A stretch of 64,000 bases of DNA from Rhexocercosporidium sp. MPI-PUGE-AT-0058 (Eukaryota > Ascomycota > Leotiomycetes > Helotiales). How positions within the stretch are numbered: the first letter of the stretch is position 1; each line of letters opens with the position of its first letter. The stretch spans positions 124,001-188,000 of the forward strand of contig JAGTJL010000028.1 of NCBI GenBank assembly GCA_020746875.1, read 5' to 3'. Below, piece after piece: positions 1 through 10,756 of this stretch. The notes beneath the pieces are model-generated. The model was given only the letters and a program-made list of their open reading frames with translations, was not told the DNA's origin and made no database searches. A program made the translations under genes and the position numbers.

Positions 1-13
1 TGACAGGAACTAG

Positions 14-707
14 TTACGAGAATTGCTTGACATGAAGCAGCAACAGGCCGGAATTATCGAGGCAAAGGCAGCCATCAGGCGGGCAGACGAAGCAGTTCTT
101 CAAGGGCGGTCGATTGTTGTATTCACTGTCTTCACCGTCTTTTTTGTAAAAGCTCCACTTAACTTGGAAGGAAACCCAATATTGACATACTCTAGCTCCC
201 GTTATCGTTCTTTGCAGCTGTCTTCGGGATGAATGCCCGAGAATTAAATAGTGGCTCGTCACTGCCCTTGGGCAAAGAAATCAGATACATGTGTAAGTGC
301 TGCCGCGAAGTCGCTGAAAAGCCTGAAACTAAATATGACCTCTAGTCGGACTATCCACGATAGTCATATTTTTCTCCTTATCCTTTGCATTCAGCACGTG
401 GGCTCGCACTGTCATATCTGTCGGGGGTAGTATGTTTTACGCATATATTACTCACTGGATGAAAACGCGCAACATTTCAATCTGGAGATTCCATGGTACA
501 TCAACGCTCAGAGATTTCGAAAAGGCCAAACTAAAGGACCTGCGCGAAAGGGCGTTCCAGAGGCGCATGCGCGAGATCAACAATCCTGCCAACGAGCCTA
601 CTCCGACAAACGAAGGAGATTGGAGAAGAAATTGGACGGAGATGGCTAGTTTCAACAGGAGATCTCGAAACAGAAGCGCTTCTAATCTCGGGCCCCATGC
701 TGCTTAG
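14..707 (+). CDS. CorA-like Mg2+ transporter family protein, 3' end only (5' part outside window)
   Basis: Three exons are visible: 14-145, 196-292 and 346-707. They are joined by GT-AG introns 146-195 and 293-345, and an acceptor AG lies at 12-13. The first exon gives a long helix (LRELLDMKQQQAGIIEAK) running into a hydrophobic segment. The second carries the family FGMN signature (AVFGMNARELN). The third opens with a second membrane segment (STIVIFFSLSFAFS) and ends in a basic tail finishing GPHAA. Helix, TM1 with GMN, TM2 and cytosolic tail is the C-terminal order of the CorA superfamily, seen in many fungal proteins with large N-terminal domains. CorA members move Mg2+ or other divalent cations, but the fungal long forms are uncharacterised. 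The upstream domains cannot be seen. All phases agree. The stop lies 9 bp from the stop of the convergent gene. Confidence 0.75.
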
Positions 708-716
708 TTTCTATGT

Positions 717-1781
717 CTATTTGTTCTCATGTAGCGTCTCATTCACTGCCTTCAGAATTCTAGAGTGAACTCCATGCTTAGCAGCAACTATCCCCCAATT
801 GTTGGAAATCTCTCTTCCCGCCCCAAAATCAATTTCTTTACCATTCAAATCCGTGATCTTACCACCCACCTCCGTGAAGATTAACTGCACGCCAGCGTGA
901 TCCCAGACATAGATAGGTGTCTTCGAATTCGAATTTCTTGGTATCCGTAGTTGCACATCCCCTCCACCAACAATCAGAGCCACGTATCTCATATGTGAGG
1001 ACCATAGATCTGTCCCTGGATAAGCTGCACCAAGTCTTGCCGCAAGTTCATGTACTTTTTCGTGCCACCAAGTGTTGCTCTGCGAAGAATCAACAAAGTG
1101 TAGATCCTTCAACTCTCTTGGGCCCTCCCCTAATCTTTCGATCCGCTTTGCTGGTAGAAGAGATCTTGTCCCGATTGGGCGTATGAAGGCGCCTTGCCCA
1201 TTCACGGCGGAGAGCATCAAGCCATACCCCCGTTCATCAACGATATTCTCCTGAACCCTCCCCATCCTGAGACTCAAATTTGGGCATCCCAGCACTCCAA
1301 CCTTCTCTTTTCCATCTTCTATCAGCGCCAAAGAGATAGCATACTGCTCCCCGCGCAGAAACGTGGCTGTCCCATCGATGGGATCCAGCATCCAAATCCT
1401 GCCCTCACGACCACCAGTACCTCGTCCCCCAAGATCGATAACCTCTAACATATCCTCCACCGACGACGGACTGACGAGCGGCACCTCGCTGTCTTCCAGA
1501 TGCGTCGAAGCGATCAGATCCCAGACCCGATGCCGCAACGGCGCATTATCTCGGAGTGCATCAGCATTTTCCTCGCCGACAAACCTGTCAGATGGAAATG
1601 CGCCGCGAATAGCGCTGATTAACAACGCTTGAGCGGCGAAATCAGCAATGGTGACGGGCGTCGCGTCTGCTTTTGCAAATTCGCCACGGTTGACGGACGA
1701 GAGCACCTTTTTGGTGAGGATGGCGGCGCGCTGCACGGCTAGTTCTGCGACAAGTCGCTCGCGGGAATATGGGATTGGCAT
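717..1781 (-). CDS. 3'(2'),5'-bisphosphate nucleotidase (HAL2/MET22 type)
   Basis: Single-exon gene, 354 aa, the usual length for the family. It hydrolyses 3'-phosphoadenosine 5'-phosphate to AMP in sulfate assimilation, and family members are Li+/Na+ sensitive salt-tolerance determinants. Metal-site motifs are visible: GEEN near residue 68, DPIDGT near residue 133 (in WMLDPIDGTATFLRG) and the C-terminal WDHAGVQLIFTEVGGKITD. I start at the ATG at 1781 (MPIPYSRERLV), because the open frame upstream to 2000 has no family resemblance and is probably 5' UTR. The gene converges with the CorA-like gene, with only 9 bp between stop codons, so the transcripts probably overlap. No lesions seen. Confidence 0.93.
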   Translation of the reverse strand: MPIPYSRERLVAELAVQRAAILTKKVLSSVNRGEFAKADATPVTIADFAAQALLISAIRGAFPSDRFVGEENADALRDNAPLRHRVWDLIASTHLEDSEVPLVSPSSVEDMLEVIDLGGRGTGGREGRIWMLDPIDGTATFLRGEQYAISLALIEDGKEKVGVLGCPNLSLRMGRVQENIVDERGYGLMLSAVNGQGAFIRPIGTRSLLPAKRIERLGEGPRELKDLHFVDSSQSNTWWHEKVHELAARLGAAYPGTDLWSSHMRYVALIVGGGDVQLRIPRNSNSKTPIYVWDHAGVQLIFTEVGGKITDLNGKEIDFGAGREISNNWGIVAAKHGVHSRILKAVNETLHENK

Positions 1782-3605
1782 ATGAGCTGTAGAAGATGGG
1801 AGGGATACCGCGTTATACAATATGCGGCAGAAAATGATGTCAACTTTGGTCGAATAGTAAGGGTAAATAAAAGTTTTGTCGCTGGAACACCGTTCATATG
1901 TGTGCCGTGAGGGCTTGCTCAGCCCCATTGAAGAAAAATGGCGCTGGCAATTTTTATGCCAGAAGAATTCATTGGGCGTCAGCTGGCCTGTCATGCTCAT
2001 GTGCGTTGCACTGCTGGCCGATAATCGAGGCGCAGCAAAATTCCCAAAATTAGTTTTAAATATATATGAGACATATCTTGTGACGTTTGAGTTTTACACA
2101 GTGTCCAAACGTCTTCAACATGTGCTATAACTAACGTTTGTTCGAATATTTCCTGTTAACATCGGAGCTCATGGGGAAGCGAAATGCCCACGGACCACAA
2201 GCTTATTTTGACCTGTTTCCCAGAGTCCTGTTACAACCTAGTAGCAATCATGCACAAACACGCGCATCTACCGCGCCTAGATTCGCCTCGAACAGTTTCA
2301 AAACCTCCGTTATCAGCATTTTCTTGGAACAGCAGCCAGCCCACTGGTACTCAAAATCCTCTGCTGCCCTAGGTCATTCCCCAAAGGATCTACGATCGTC
2401 GTCGTCCCAGCCGGCTCATCTCAACCGCGATCACGCTTAGTCCAGCATGGCTGTCAAATCCAAACTCTACAAGACGCTTGGAAATACCCGCTGTGATGAA
2501 GGTAGCGCTGGCTCACCCATCTGAAAGAAACTGCTGAATTCTGCCGCGAGGCTTCGCGCTGGGGACGATCTCTTGGATTGGGGAGAGGAGGAGATTCGCG
2601 GGAGTCCTCGGCGTCGACTTATATTGCTTGGATGTAGAGTATGAACCATATACTTGTTGCTGAAGTAGATAATGAAACCACTAAGCCCCGGCGAGGTAGC
2701 ATACGTCCTTCGTTGGATATATATCAGGAGGGAGGATCTTTGTCTTGGATTGTCCTATGTTTAGATCTCCTCGCACATTATTATCTTTTTTCACGTGTAC
2801 TTTCCAGACTCTTCACCCTTCGGTGTTCCTTCGTTTGTTCCCGTCTGTTTGAGTAAGCAGGAGCGATAGAACGGCAACGGCAGCTGCGACCAGCGACCTA
2901 GCATTGCCGACTATTTCCCACACTCACTACTTCCTACTGCAACCGAGTGGAAGAACAGAGACAGAATGAGCAATTGCTTCGATCTTGCCGCTCGAAAGGT
3001 CTGCATCCACGGCGAGATGCATGAGTAGAGGGAGCTCGCAGGAGTAAACGAAAGCTCGCTTAACCCATGGAATTGCCTCCTACTTTCTTTTTCGTTCCTT
3101 CTTTCTTTCGTCCTTGAAAGCAACGGTAAATGAGTTATGTACTTATTCTGATCTCCTCATTAGTACACTGCTGGGATATCCTGGCTACTTTTCCGTTAAT
3201 TTTGATCTTGGAACACGTGGTTTTACCTGGAGGCTCCCGCCGCTTTCCCTGTGCCTGTGTTACCTCAGACCTCTAACAGCTTGTGCCTTAGGCAGGATAT
3301 GGTACCAAAGACTTAAGCGCCTTCCTTATACATTCTTCCATTTGCTTCTTGAGATCGCTGACGAGGATCTTTGGTTCTGCCAGTACATGGAGGATCACCA
3401 CCACCTGACTTGCTGATTTAACCATTGGGGTCGTTTGCAGGTTCTACCCGAACACCCGCGAATGCTTTCTTGTGAGCTCCTCCATATCCCAGACCTCTAG
3501 GTGGGTTCTCATGGAGCTCGGGTTCTAAACTGAACAACATCTTAACCAGCCTTACCCACACTCTGAATAAAACACAACAAAGCCAAGAAAAGGGGGTCGA
3601 AAACG
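1782..3605. other. intergenic, no supported gene
   Basis: Several short open frames occur on both strands, none with family motifs, consistent splice structure or good coding character. The first 200 bases presumably hold the 5' UTR and promoter of the nucleotidase gene. Confidence 0.5.
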
Positions 3606-4753
3606 ATGGGGGAAACCACGACCATGGCCATCGATCTCGCGGATCAGATCTCGCAGAAGACCTCTGGGTTCATTCAATCTGAGAACCATCGCGATCTGTT
3701 GGATATTGTTGATTGTCTCTGTTCGAGTGGTGTCAATCACTAGTCAGTGTCGTTCGAAAGACTCATGAGTCCTGATTTTCTCTCATCCGTTCCCAGTGTC
3801 GACTTGCCTCGGATCATTGTCTGTGGTAGCCAGTCATCTGGCAAGAGCGCTGCGCTGGAAGCACACTCGGGCATTGCATTCCCCACCGCTGAAGGGCTGT
3901 GTACTCGCTTTGGCTGTGTACTCGCTTTGGCTGTGTACTCGCTTTGGCTGTGTACTCGCTTTGCGTCTGAATTGTGAGTGCTGATATTCGTCTCCAAAGG
4001 GATATGATCCCAACTTTCTTTCTGACTCGGTCACTCGATATCAGTTAACTCTCATACCCTAAAATCCTCCGTCGAGGCGAGAAGTCAGAGCTCAAGGTCC
4101 AGATCCAACCTTCCGCACCGAACCGAAGCCGAACGAATCAAGCCGCTGAAGTTCTCGGAGACAAAGACTGATCAGAAGAACTCTAGCAAGATCATCGAGA
4201 ATGCTAAAGCCCAGATGGGACTTGGTAGCGGTGCCGACTCCAAAGTCTTCAGCACTGATGTTCTTCGAATCGAGAGTATCTCTCCAACGGCTCCCAACTT
4301 GACATTGGTGGATCTTCCAGGACTCTTTGCCGCTGCAGATAACAACCAAACTAATGATGGCGCTGATTTGGTGCAAATTCTGGTCATTGGCTACATGAAG
4401 CATCGTCGAAGCATCATCTTGGCAGTCATCTCAGCGGACAATCCATTTGCGAATCAGCCAGTCACCCAGTATCGACAATTCGATCCTTCTGGAAGCCGAA
4501 CGCTCAGTTTGATTACGAAGCCTGACCGAATTGATAGGGGTTCGGACAGTGAAAAGTATTATGGTATGGTCTCTGCACTATGACTTGGTTTACAAATTGC
4601 TTGCTACGTTTTCATCCTCCAGCCGAGCTGGCTCAGAACCAGAATGCCAAGCCCAGCCTAGGGTGGCATGTCCTCCGCAATAAACTCACTCAGCTTAGAG
4701 AGGCACGCAGCACCAAGTCAGAGAAGCACAAGTATCTTCGTGGTGAAAGCTGA
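3606..4753 (+). pseudogene. decayed dynamin-family GTPase (G domain only)
   Basis: Exon 3606-3742 starts at ATG and gives the dynamin N-terminal helix (SENHRDLLDIVDCLC). Intron 3743-3796 restores HYVDLPRIIVCGSQSSGKS, whose G1 P-loop is GSQSSGKS. Downstream come the G3 motif DLPGLF (near 4312), the G4 motif TKPD (near 4518) and, after intron 4564-4622, AELAQNQNAKPSLGWHVLR. Lesions: a 17-bp unit present four times (3896-3963) adds 17 residues in frame after GLCTRF. The intron opening at 3974 (GTGAGT) reads AA at 4061-4062, where frame continuity predicts its AG acceptor. About 2 bases are missing near 4118, which breaks the frame before RTEAERIK. The reading stops at 4751 with the stalk and GED regions absent. 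Intact dynamins of this class are about 700-900 aa, so I call this a pseudogene. Confidence 0.8.
3896..3963 (+). repeat. four perfect tandem copies of a 17-bp unit
   Basis: The unit gctgtgtactcgctttg occurs four times without mismatch inside the dynamin-like exon. One copy fits the expected protein (GLCTRF then ASEL). The three extra copies add 51 bp, which keeps the frame. This looks like a recent replication-slippage expansion. Confidence 0.95.
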
Positions 4754-5087
4754 TTCAGCACTCAGCTGCTTATTATCTTGACGCACATCTTCTGCCAGAG
4801 TAGCGAAATGCGCTGTATTCTCAGGTGATCTTTAATAATCCTCGGATTAGTCGTACATCCTTCCTCTCGACACCCTACAAGACAATTTTTTTTTTTTTTT
4901 GGATACGAGCAGAGTATACGTAGATAGCTTTTAGAATGCATAAGGTGCTTGTATTAATTAATCAATTTATCTTCTACTATCTACTACAACACGGAGTGCT
5001 GCCTTACAGACTAGCCGCAGAGGATTATTCCTAGCTTCTTGTGTTTCCTGCATTTCGCCAAAGTGAACGATGTCAACACAACTATGC
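4754..5087. other. intergenic spacer with poly-T tract
   Basis: Holds a run of about 18 T near 4888-4905 and AT-rich sequence just downstream (3') of the transporter gene. No gene seen. Confidence 0.5.
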
Positions 5088-6852
5088 TCATTTCTCAGCC
5101 AGAGATGCGGCATTTTCGTTGCTGCTGGAATGGCCGCCTCGAATCTGCTGGAAGGCCTGGTCCAAGATGGTGGTATGAAACTTGGTGAACTGCCATGTTG
5201 GCACTTTGTTTTCAAAGAGCTCGTTGATTTCCTCAAGTGTGCGATCTTTCGTCTCCGGAATGAAGAAGTAGTACCACACAAGGCAGAGTAGATTTGTGCC
5301 AAAAAAAATGTAACCATATTTCCCGCCCTTTTCATGGCAGAGTATTAGCAACGCAGCCACTCAATCCACGCTGTACAGGAATGCTTACCCAGTGGAGGTT
5401 CTCCGGGTTGATAAAATATGGAGTGCAGAAGGACACCAGCCATACTATGAGTTGGCTAACGGCCTGGGCAGCTCCAAACGACCATGCCCGAAGTCTCGTG
5501 CTCACAAGCTCTGTTGCTACTGGTCGGGTTGCTAAACCTGTACCAAAAGAATACCAGACCAGGAACAAGCTGATAAACGTAACAAGGCAGGTCTTCGCAG
5601 TCTCTGGTGACTTGCTAACGGTAGATGAGACTGCCAAACCCAGCATAAAAAGTGCATTGAAAGTAGCTGAGAGCATGAGGAATGTCCGCCGGCCACACAA
5701 TTTTTTCATAACGAGCAGGCCGATATTGCAAGCGACGAGGCCCATGCATGTGGTGATCAAGAAGTAATGGAACACGTCGTGGACTGGCACGCCAGAGATG
5801 AGCATAAAATACGTGACGTATGGGATCAGGAACCAGGCTCCGGTACCCCCGCTGTCAGCTGCAACGCTGCCCATGGAGAGGAGAGTCCGCCGTCGATCAG
5901 TACCTAGAGAACCTTTAGTAAGAATGTTCCGTACAACTTGAGAATATCTAGGCGGCATGATGAGCTAGCTAATTTACTCACCTTTGAACATATCCAAGGG
6001 TCCAACGGTTGAAGAAACGCGCTGCTCTTCATTGATGCCCTTGATCATTTCAGTGTACTCAAGTTCCAGCTCATGAGGCTGCAGGGAGTTGCCTCTTAAA
6101 GTTTCCAGCGACGTTTTTGCAGCGTCATATCTTCCCCTCGTGATGAGATATCTAGGCGATTCGGGGATAAGCAAGAGGCTAGCTGCTAATGCAAATGGAA
6201 GGATAAGAAGTATACCAAGCGGTATCTGGTAGCTCGACTTGTCCATCCGAACCTGCGTGGCGTTGGTGATGGCGGCTGCAACGATGCTTCCTACGAGAAC
6301 CCACTCGGTAGACAGGCCAACCATGATAGCTCTGAGATGAGCTGGGGCGACTTCTGCACAGTAGATATTGGAAAACGTCTGTAAGAAGCCATTACCAATA
6401 CCAAGTATCAACCGGCCGACGTAGATGGCGCCTTTGTCCTCAGTACCGATCTGGATAGCGACGCCGACGGTAGTGAAGAAGCATGCCAGCCATAATCCGT
6501 TCTTGCGCCCCAATTTGACCGAAAGCACACCGGCCGCTAGAGATGAAAGGAAGCTGCCCAAAAGAGGCAGCGAGGAGATCAATTGCTGAAAGGTGGACTG
6601 CTCATGTGTTAGCTCTATTGATAACTTATACGCCGAGTTTCGCACATTGAGGCCATATCCGCCTGGGATGAATTCACTTCTATACCCGAAGACGGCTAGG
6701 AAACCCGGTAGGGCCTGCAGGCTACCAACCACACCGGAATCCATCCCAAACTCGAGGTTGGCCATGGACACTACGCAACATAGCAAGAGACATTTCCAGT
6801 TCGCACGGAGCGGGGTCTGGGGGAGCTGTGCTGGAGGGGCAAATTCGGACAT
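5088..6852 (-). CDS. MFS sugar (or sugar-like) transporter
   Basis: Three exons on the minus strand (6852-5982, 5903-5389, 5327-5088) separated by introns of 78 and 61 bp give a 541-residue protein. Phases agree exactly. Family signatures appear in order: GMDSGVVGSLQALPGF in TM1, LGRKNGLWLACFF between TM2 and TM3, GRLILGIGNGFLQTFSNIYCAEVAPAHLRA in TM4-5, PESPRYLITRGR at the end of the first bundle, and PETKDRTLEEI after TM12. These mark the MFS sugar-porter family, proton-coupled or facilitative carriers of hexoses, maltose or related polyols at the plasma membrane. The substrate cannot be told. A divergent P450 gene starts 793 bp away and shares the intervening promoter region. No lesions seen. 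Confidence 0.93.
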
Positions 6853-7645
6853 GGTAGGTAGGGTCGGATATGTATGTAGCTGTTGAAGCTGGGAATGAGG
6901 AGACAGGACTGGAACTGGATCAATCGGGTGGATGGAAATATAACTATTCTACTTCCCCAATGTCCTGCAGCCAAGCTGTGCGAGAGAAAATTGGTTGTTT
7001 GTTTCTTTGGTACGCACCCTGGAAGGGCAGTAACAATTGACACCAACCATGCAGAGTATTTGGGTCTTCTCCTTGTCTCGTTCATAAATCTCCGCGATAG
7101 GTTGTCCAGCAGCCCTTGGCCCTGAAAAGTAGCAAGGAAGGATATGCGGAGGAGGGGGAGGGATCGGGTCACACGCGAGGCGGCCGCTCCTCGTGTCAGC
7201 GTTGCCGTAGGTTACCGTAAGTACCACTGAGAAGCGACCAAACAGAGTCTCGTAGTAACTGCCGACATGCCTCACGCGTGCCACTTGTCAGTATCAGCTT
7301 CCATGTTGGAGGTCCAAACTCGGTCTACAGAGGTAATGCATCCACCCTTATTTCTTCCCGCAATGCGCTCCCTCATACCATTCGTTGTACCACCTCTGAG
7401 GGCTTGCTTGCTGTCACCGGGAAGATAAACTCCGTTCATGTTGTGGGGCCTACACGAGTGCTGCTGTATTCGTGATTAGGCAAAACGGTCTTCAGCGAAT
7501 GAAGAAGTACCGCGCTCTCTTGGCTACATGCCTTGCCTGAGTTGGAGGGGTTGGAATGAGCTGCAGCATCGCTTCTTAGAACAACCCATCTAGTTGATCT
7601 CACTCTGGTCTGTCGGACTTGCTTGAAAACAAATGTAGGGTCAAA
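6853..7645. promoter_or_regulatory. shared intergenic region between transporter and P450
   Basis: This 793-bp stretch separates two divergent start codons and must contain both promoters. I see no convincing binding-site palindrome or further gene. The short frames here lack family motifs. Confidence 0.4.
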
Positions 7646-9213
7646 ATGGCACTGAACATCTCTTCACCTCTGGCCATCGCCGGGCTTTGCGTAGCCGTCG
7701 GCTACCTCATAATCTCACGAGTCTTAGTTGCGCGGCGTCTTCAACATATTCCGGGACCAGCATGGGCATCGTGGACGTCTCTATGGCTCGTACGCCGACA
7801 GTTGGGTGGGCGTATTGCCCGCGAACTTGCCCGGCTCCATGAAAAGCATGGAACGATATACCGTATTGCGCCGAACTGGGTGGTCATCAGTGACCCGATC
7901 GAGGTGCGCCGAGTGTGGCAGGCTCGTGGGCCGTGGTACCGTGGGCGATGGTACGAAATGTTTCGCTTTGATCAACCTGTGGATACTGTGCTGTCCCTGA
8001 GAGACAATGCGAAACACAGTGCACTTCGATCAAAGCTGCTTCCGGGCTACATGGGCAAAGACGTGGATAGCTTCCATCCAGTCATCGATCAACGCTTAAT
8101 GGACTTCATCGTTCTAATTGAGCAAAAGTACATTTCGACCGACAAAGACTTCCGGCCAATGGACCTGGCGGAGAAGGCCCAGTTCTTTGCGCTCGATGTC
8201 ATATCCAGTCTCGCTATTGGCAAGTGTTTTGAATGCCTAGCGAAAGATCGCGATGCTTACGGTCAAATTGCTTCAGTAACGGGGTCGGTACCGCTTATGG
8301 TGGCCATGGCCATCATTCCAGACAGCTTCGTACTCTTGCAAAATCCGATTGCCAGAGCACTTCTGCCAAAGGACAAGATCGAGGGCGTTATGCGGATGAT
8401 GGCCCTCGCTCAGCAGAACGCATCTTCACGCTACGGACCAGACAGTGTCATTGCCCGCGACATGCTTGGCTCGTTTGTGGCACATGGTCTACCTTATGAC
8501 AACGCTTGGCTTGAGACGTTCGGTCAGATTGGGGCTGGCACTGATACAACAGCTACGGCGATCCGCATGACATTGTTCAACCTCATGACAAACCCTGACG
8601 CCTACCAGAAACTGCATACAGAGATTAATACAGCTATCAGAGAGAGGCGAATCACATCCTCACCGATCACGGACGCGGAGGCGAAGCAACTACCATACTT
8701 GCAAGCTGTTATCAAGGAAGGTTTGAGAATTTGGCCTCCAGTGACAGGGTTGATGCCCAAAATAAGTGACACAGATCAAGTGGTGTGCGGGAAGATAATT
8801 CCGCGAGGCACCAATGTCTGTTGGACTGCTGTAGCTGTGCTTCGTGATAAAGAGGTCTTCGGCGAAGATGCTGAGTGCTTCCGCCCTGATCGTTGGCTTG
8901 AGGAGACAGATGCAACGAAACTCAGGGTTATGGAGCAGGTGCAATCTCTCTGTTTTGGTACATCAAGCCGATGGGAGTGTTTAGGCAAGGTTATAGCCCT
9001 CGTTGAGCTGAACAAGGTTTTCGTCGAAGTAAGTCAGTAAACTGCGGCATCGACGCGCCGCAATTGAAGTGTCATCAGCCAGCTAATCAAAATTTACAGC
9101 TCTTTCGAAGGTTCGACTTCTCTATAGTCAACGCGCAGGAGCCTTTCAAAACGTATGACGCATCTCTCTCTATACAGTCAGGTTTATGGGTTAGGATTCA
9201 AAGAAGACTATAA
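7646..9213 (+). CDS. cytochrome P450 monooxygenase
   Basis: Two exons (7646-9028 and 9100-9213, GTAAGT/CAG intron) give 498 aa. A hydrophobic N-terminal anchor (LAIAGLCVAVGYLIIS) is followed by a proline-rich hinge HIPGPAW, typical of microsomal class II P450s. The I-helix oxygen motif AGTDTT lies near residue 297, the K-helix ExxR (EGLR) at 358-361, and FRPDRW near 412. The heme loop starts at FGTSSRWECLG with the ligand Cys445. The loop has SS where most family members have G-x, a mild deviation. I use the ATG at 7646, since the frame upstream lacks an ATG. The substrate is unknown. Divergent pairing with the transporter hints at a small catabolic or secondary-metabolic unit, which is inference only. 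Confidence 0.93.
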
Positions 9214-9850
9214 TAGATAAAGCTTTGCCTTGGTGAAATCACTAGTATATAATACAGGGAAGAGAATAGGGAGCACACTCTAACCACCGAGTACCCATTC
9301 TGGCTTCTATGATCCTGCTCGCCAGGAGTTAAAATTATCAGCGGACCTGCCAGGATAGGACCCACAAAGAGGGTGACTAGGATTTCGAGCTGCTGGGAGG
9401 TGGTGAGCGGAGGTGAGGCGGTGGGGACTGTACGTGACGAGTGGGTGAGGTAATGGAGAGCAGGGCGAGGTAGGGCGAATGCGAGGTGAAGCGAGGGTGC
9501 GAAAAGCGGCGAGGGGTCAGGTGCCTGTTGCTCGGTGAGCACGCAGCACGAGGTGATTATTCTGGATAAACAACGGCAACACTCCTCCGTGCCGCATAAT
9601 TCCCTTTTGCGAACACGGGGCCGGTGAGCCGGCGTACGAAAGTTCAGGGCCCCAATGGTGCTCTCCCAAAACCCTGTATTGTGTTACCACAACTTGTGAG
9701 CCCTCTATTGACAGAGACCACAACTTGTGACCACTTGGGGAAAACGCACAACGACACACCAATAATTGCCAACGAGCCAGTCTTGGCGTTTGAGGGCCAG
9801 CTTCATCGATCCTCCTGCACTATTGGACTCAAGGCAGTTGTCGGAATACT

Positions 9851-9873
9851 GGTCACGTGACTAACACGTGACC
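9851..9873. promoter_or_regulatory. inverted pair of CACGTG boxes
   Basis: Two perfect 9-bp arms (ggtcacgtg and cacgtgacc) flank the 5-bp spacer actaa. Each arm contains CACGTG, the binding site of bHLH factors of the Cbf1/Pho4/SREBP type. A dyad of two such sites is suggestive of an operator, but the regulated gene is unclear. Confidence 0.4.
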
Positions 9874-9891
9874 ATTTCCGTGTATAACCTC

Positions 9892-9916
9892 GAGGTTCCG
9901 TCTTATATGGAACCTC
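9892..9916. promoter_or_regulatory. perfect 8-bp inverted repeat
   Basis: Arms gaggttcc (9892-9899) and ggaacctc (9909-9916) surround a 9-base AT-rich centre (gtcttatat). It lies 18 bp after the CACGTG pair and could form a hairpin or bind a dimeric factor. Confidence 0.3.
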
Positions 9917-10756
9917 AAGACTTCAACACCACAATGAGCAGATGTTTAGTACTAGATACTAGGCACTTTGCCCAGTGGTAAAACAGTCACATATATACCT
10001 TCATCACTACTGAATTACTCTCTTCCTCACCCGGTTACACCTCGGAACGACTCTGAACTCAGTCTTCCGATAGCAGTATAAGGCTTCGATATCAGCTTTC
10101 GCCGCCACCTCAGCGGATTTCAATGACTTTTCAACAGTGGAGACTTCTAAACTAGCTCAGTCGAGTCTTCTTCTTCACCGACCGTGACAGAAGTCAATTG
10201 AACCGTTTGTTAATACTTCTCTTCATTACAGCTGTATGGAACAACGGAGCCAGTATCTCGACTTCCAATGCCATTGCTCCCGCGCAAGCGCCGGCGGGTA
10301 GCGCATCGAAGCAAGCAGAATTCACGAAATCGATCTGGAAAATTACAGACCCATTCGCAGCCTCTAGTGCCTGCCAGCAACCGCAAACCAATAAGCACAT
10401 CCGAGGCCTAGGGGTTAGAGGAAGAAGAATATTACCTACAGCGTATCAATGAAGAGGCATTGACACTGGGAACCGATACGTGCAGTCGCGAACCTTATGC
10501 TAGGGGGAAATCCGATGACACCTACGGTGCATCTGACGATGGCTAGCCTGCTATAGATCGAGAATTGCCAGATGAAGATGAGACTATAGAAGTAATAGAC
10601 GCACGACAGCCGCTGAACTTCACACAGGCCGAGGAAAAATCCCACGAGGAAGGCAGTTATTTGAGAAAGGAAATTCCCTTAGACATAGTTTGGAAGAAAT
10701 AAGAAGGCAAATGATCAAATTTAAAGAGAAATTCGCATTTTTTAAGGTAAATTCTC

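Larger units (their letters stand above)
9214..10756. other. intergenic with regulatory-looking palindromes and a possible coding relic
   Basis: No complete gene. Near 10417-10690 one plus-strand frame reads EEEEYYLQRINEEALTLG and later DEDETIEVIDARQPLNF, with one internal stop. It could be an upstream exon or decayed part of the gene at 10757. Two inverted repeats at 9851-9916 are listed separately. Confidence 0.4.

Noticed and set aside
717..2000. Longer 427-aa version of the nucleotidase
   Set aside because: The extra 73 residues have no family resemblance, and the ATG at 1781 gives the normal length.
9961..9995. tRNA-like D-arm text (cccagtggtaaaac)
   Set aside because: No anticodon arm, T-arm or matching acceptor strand follows.
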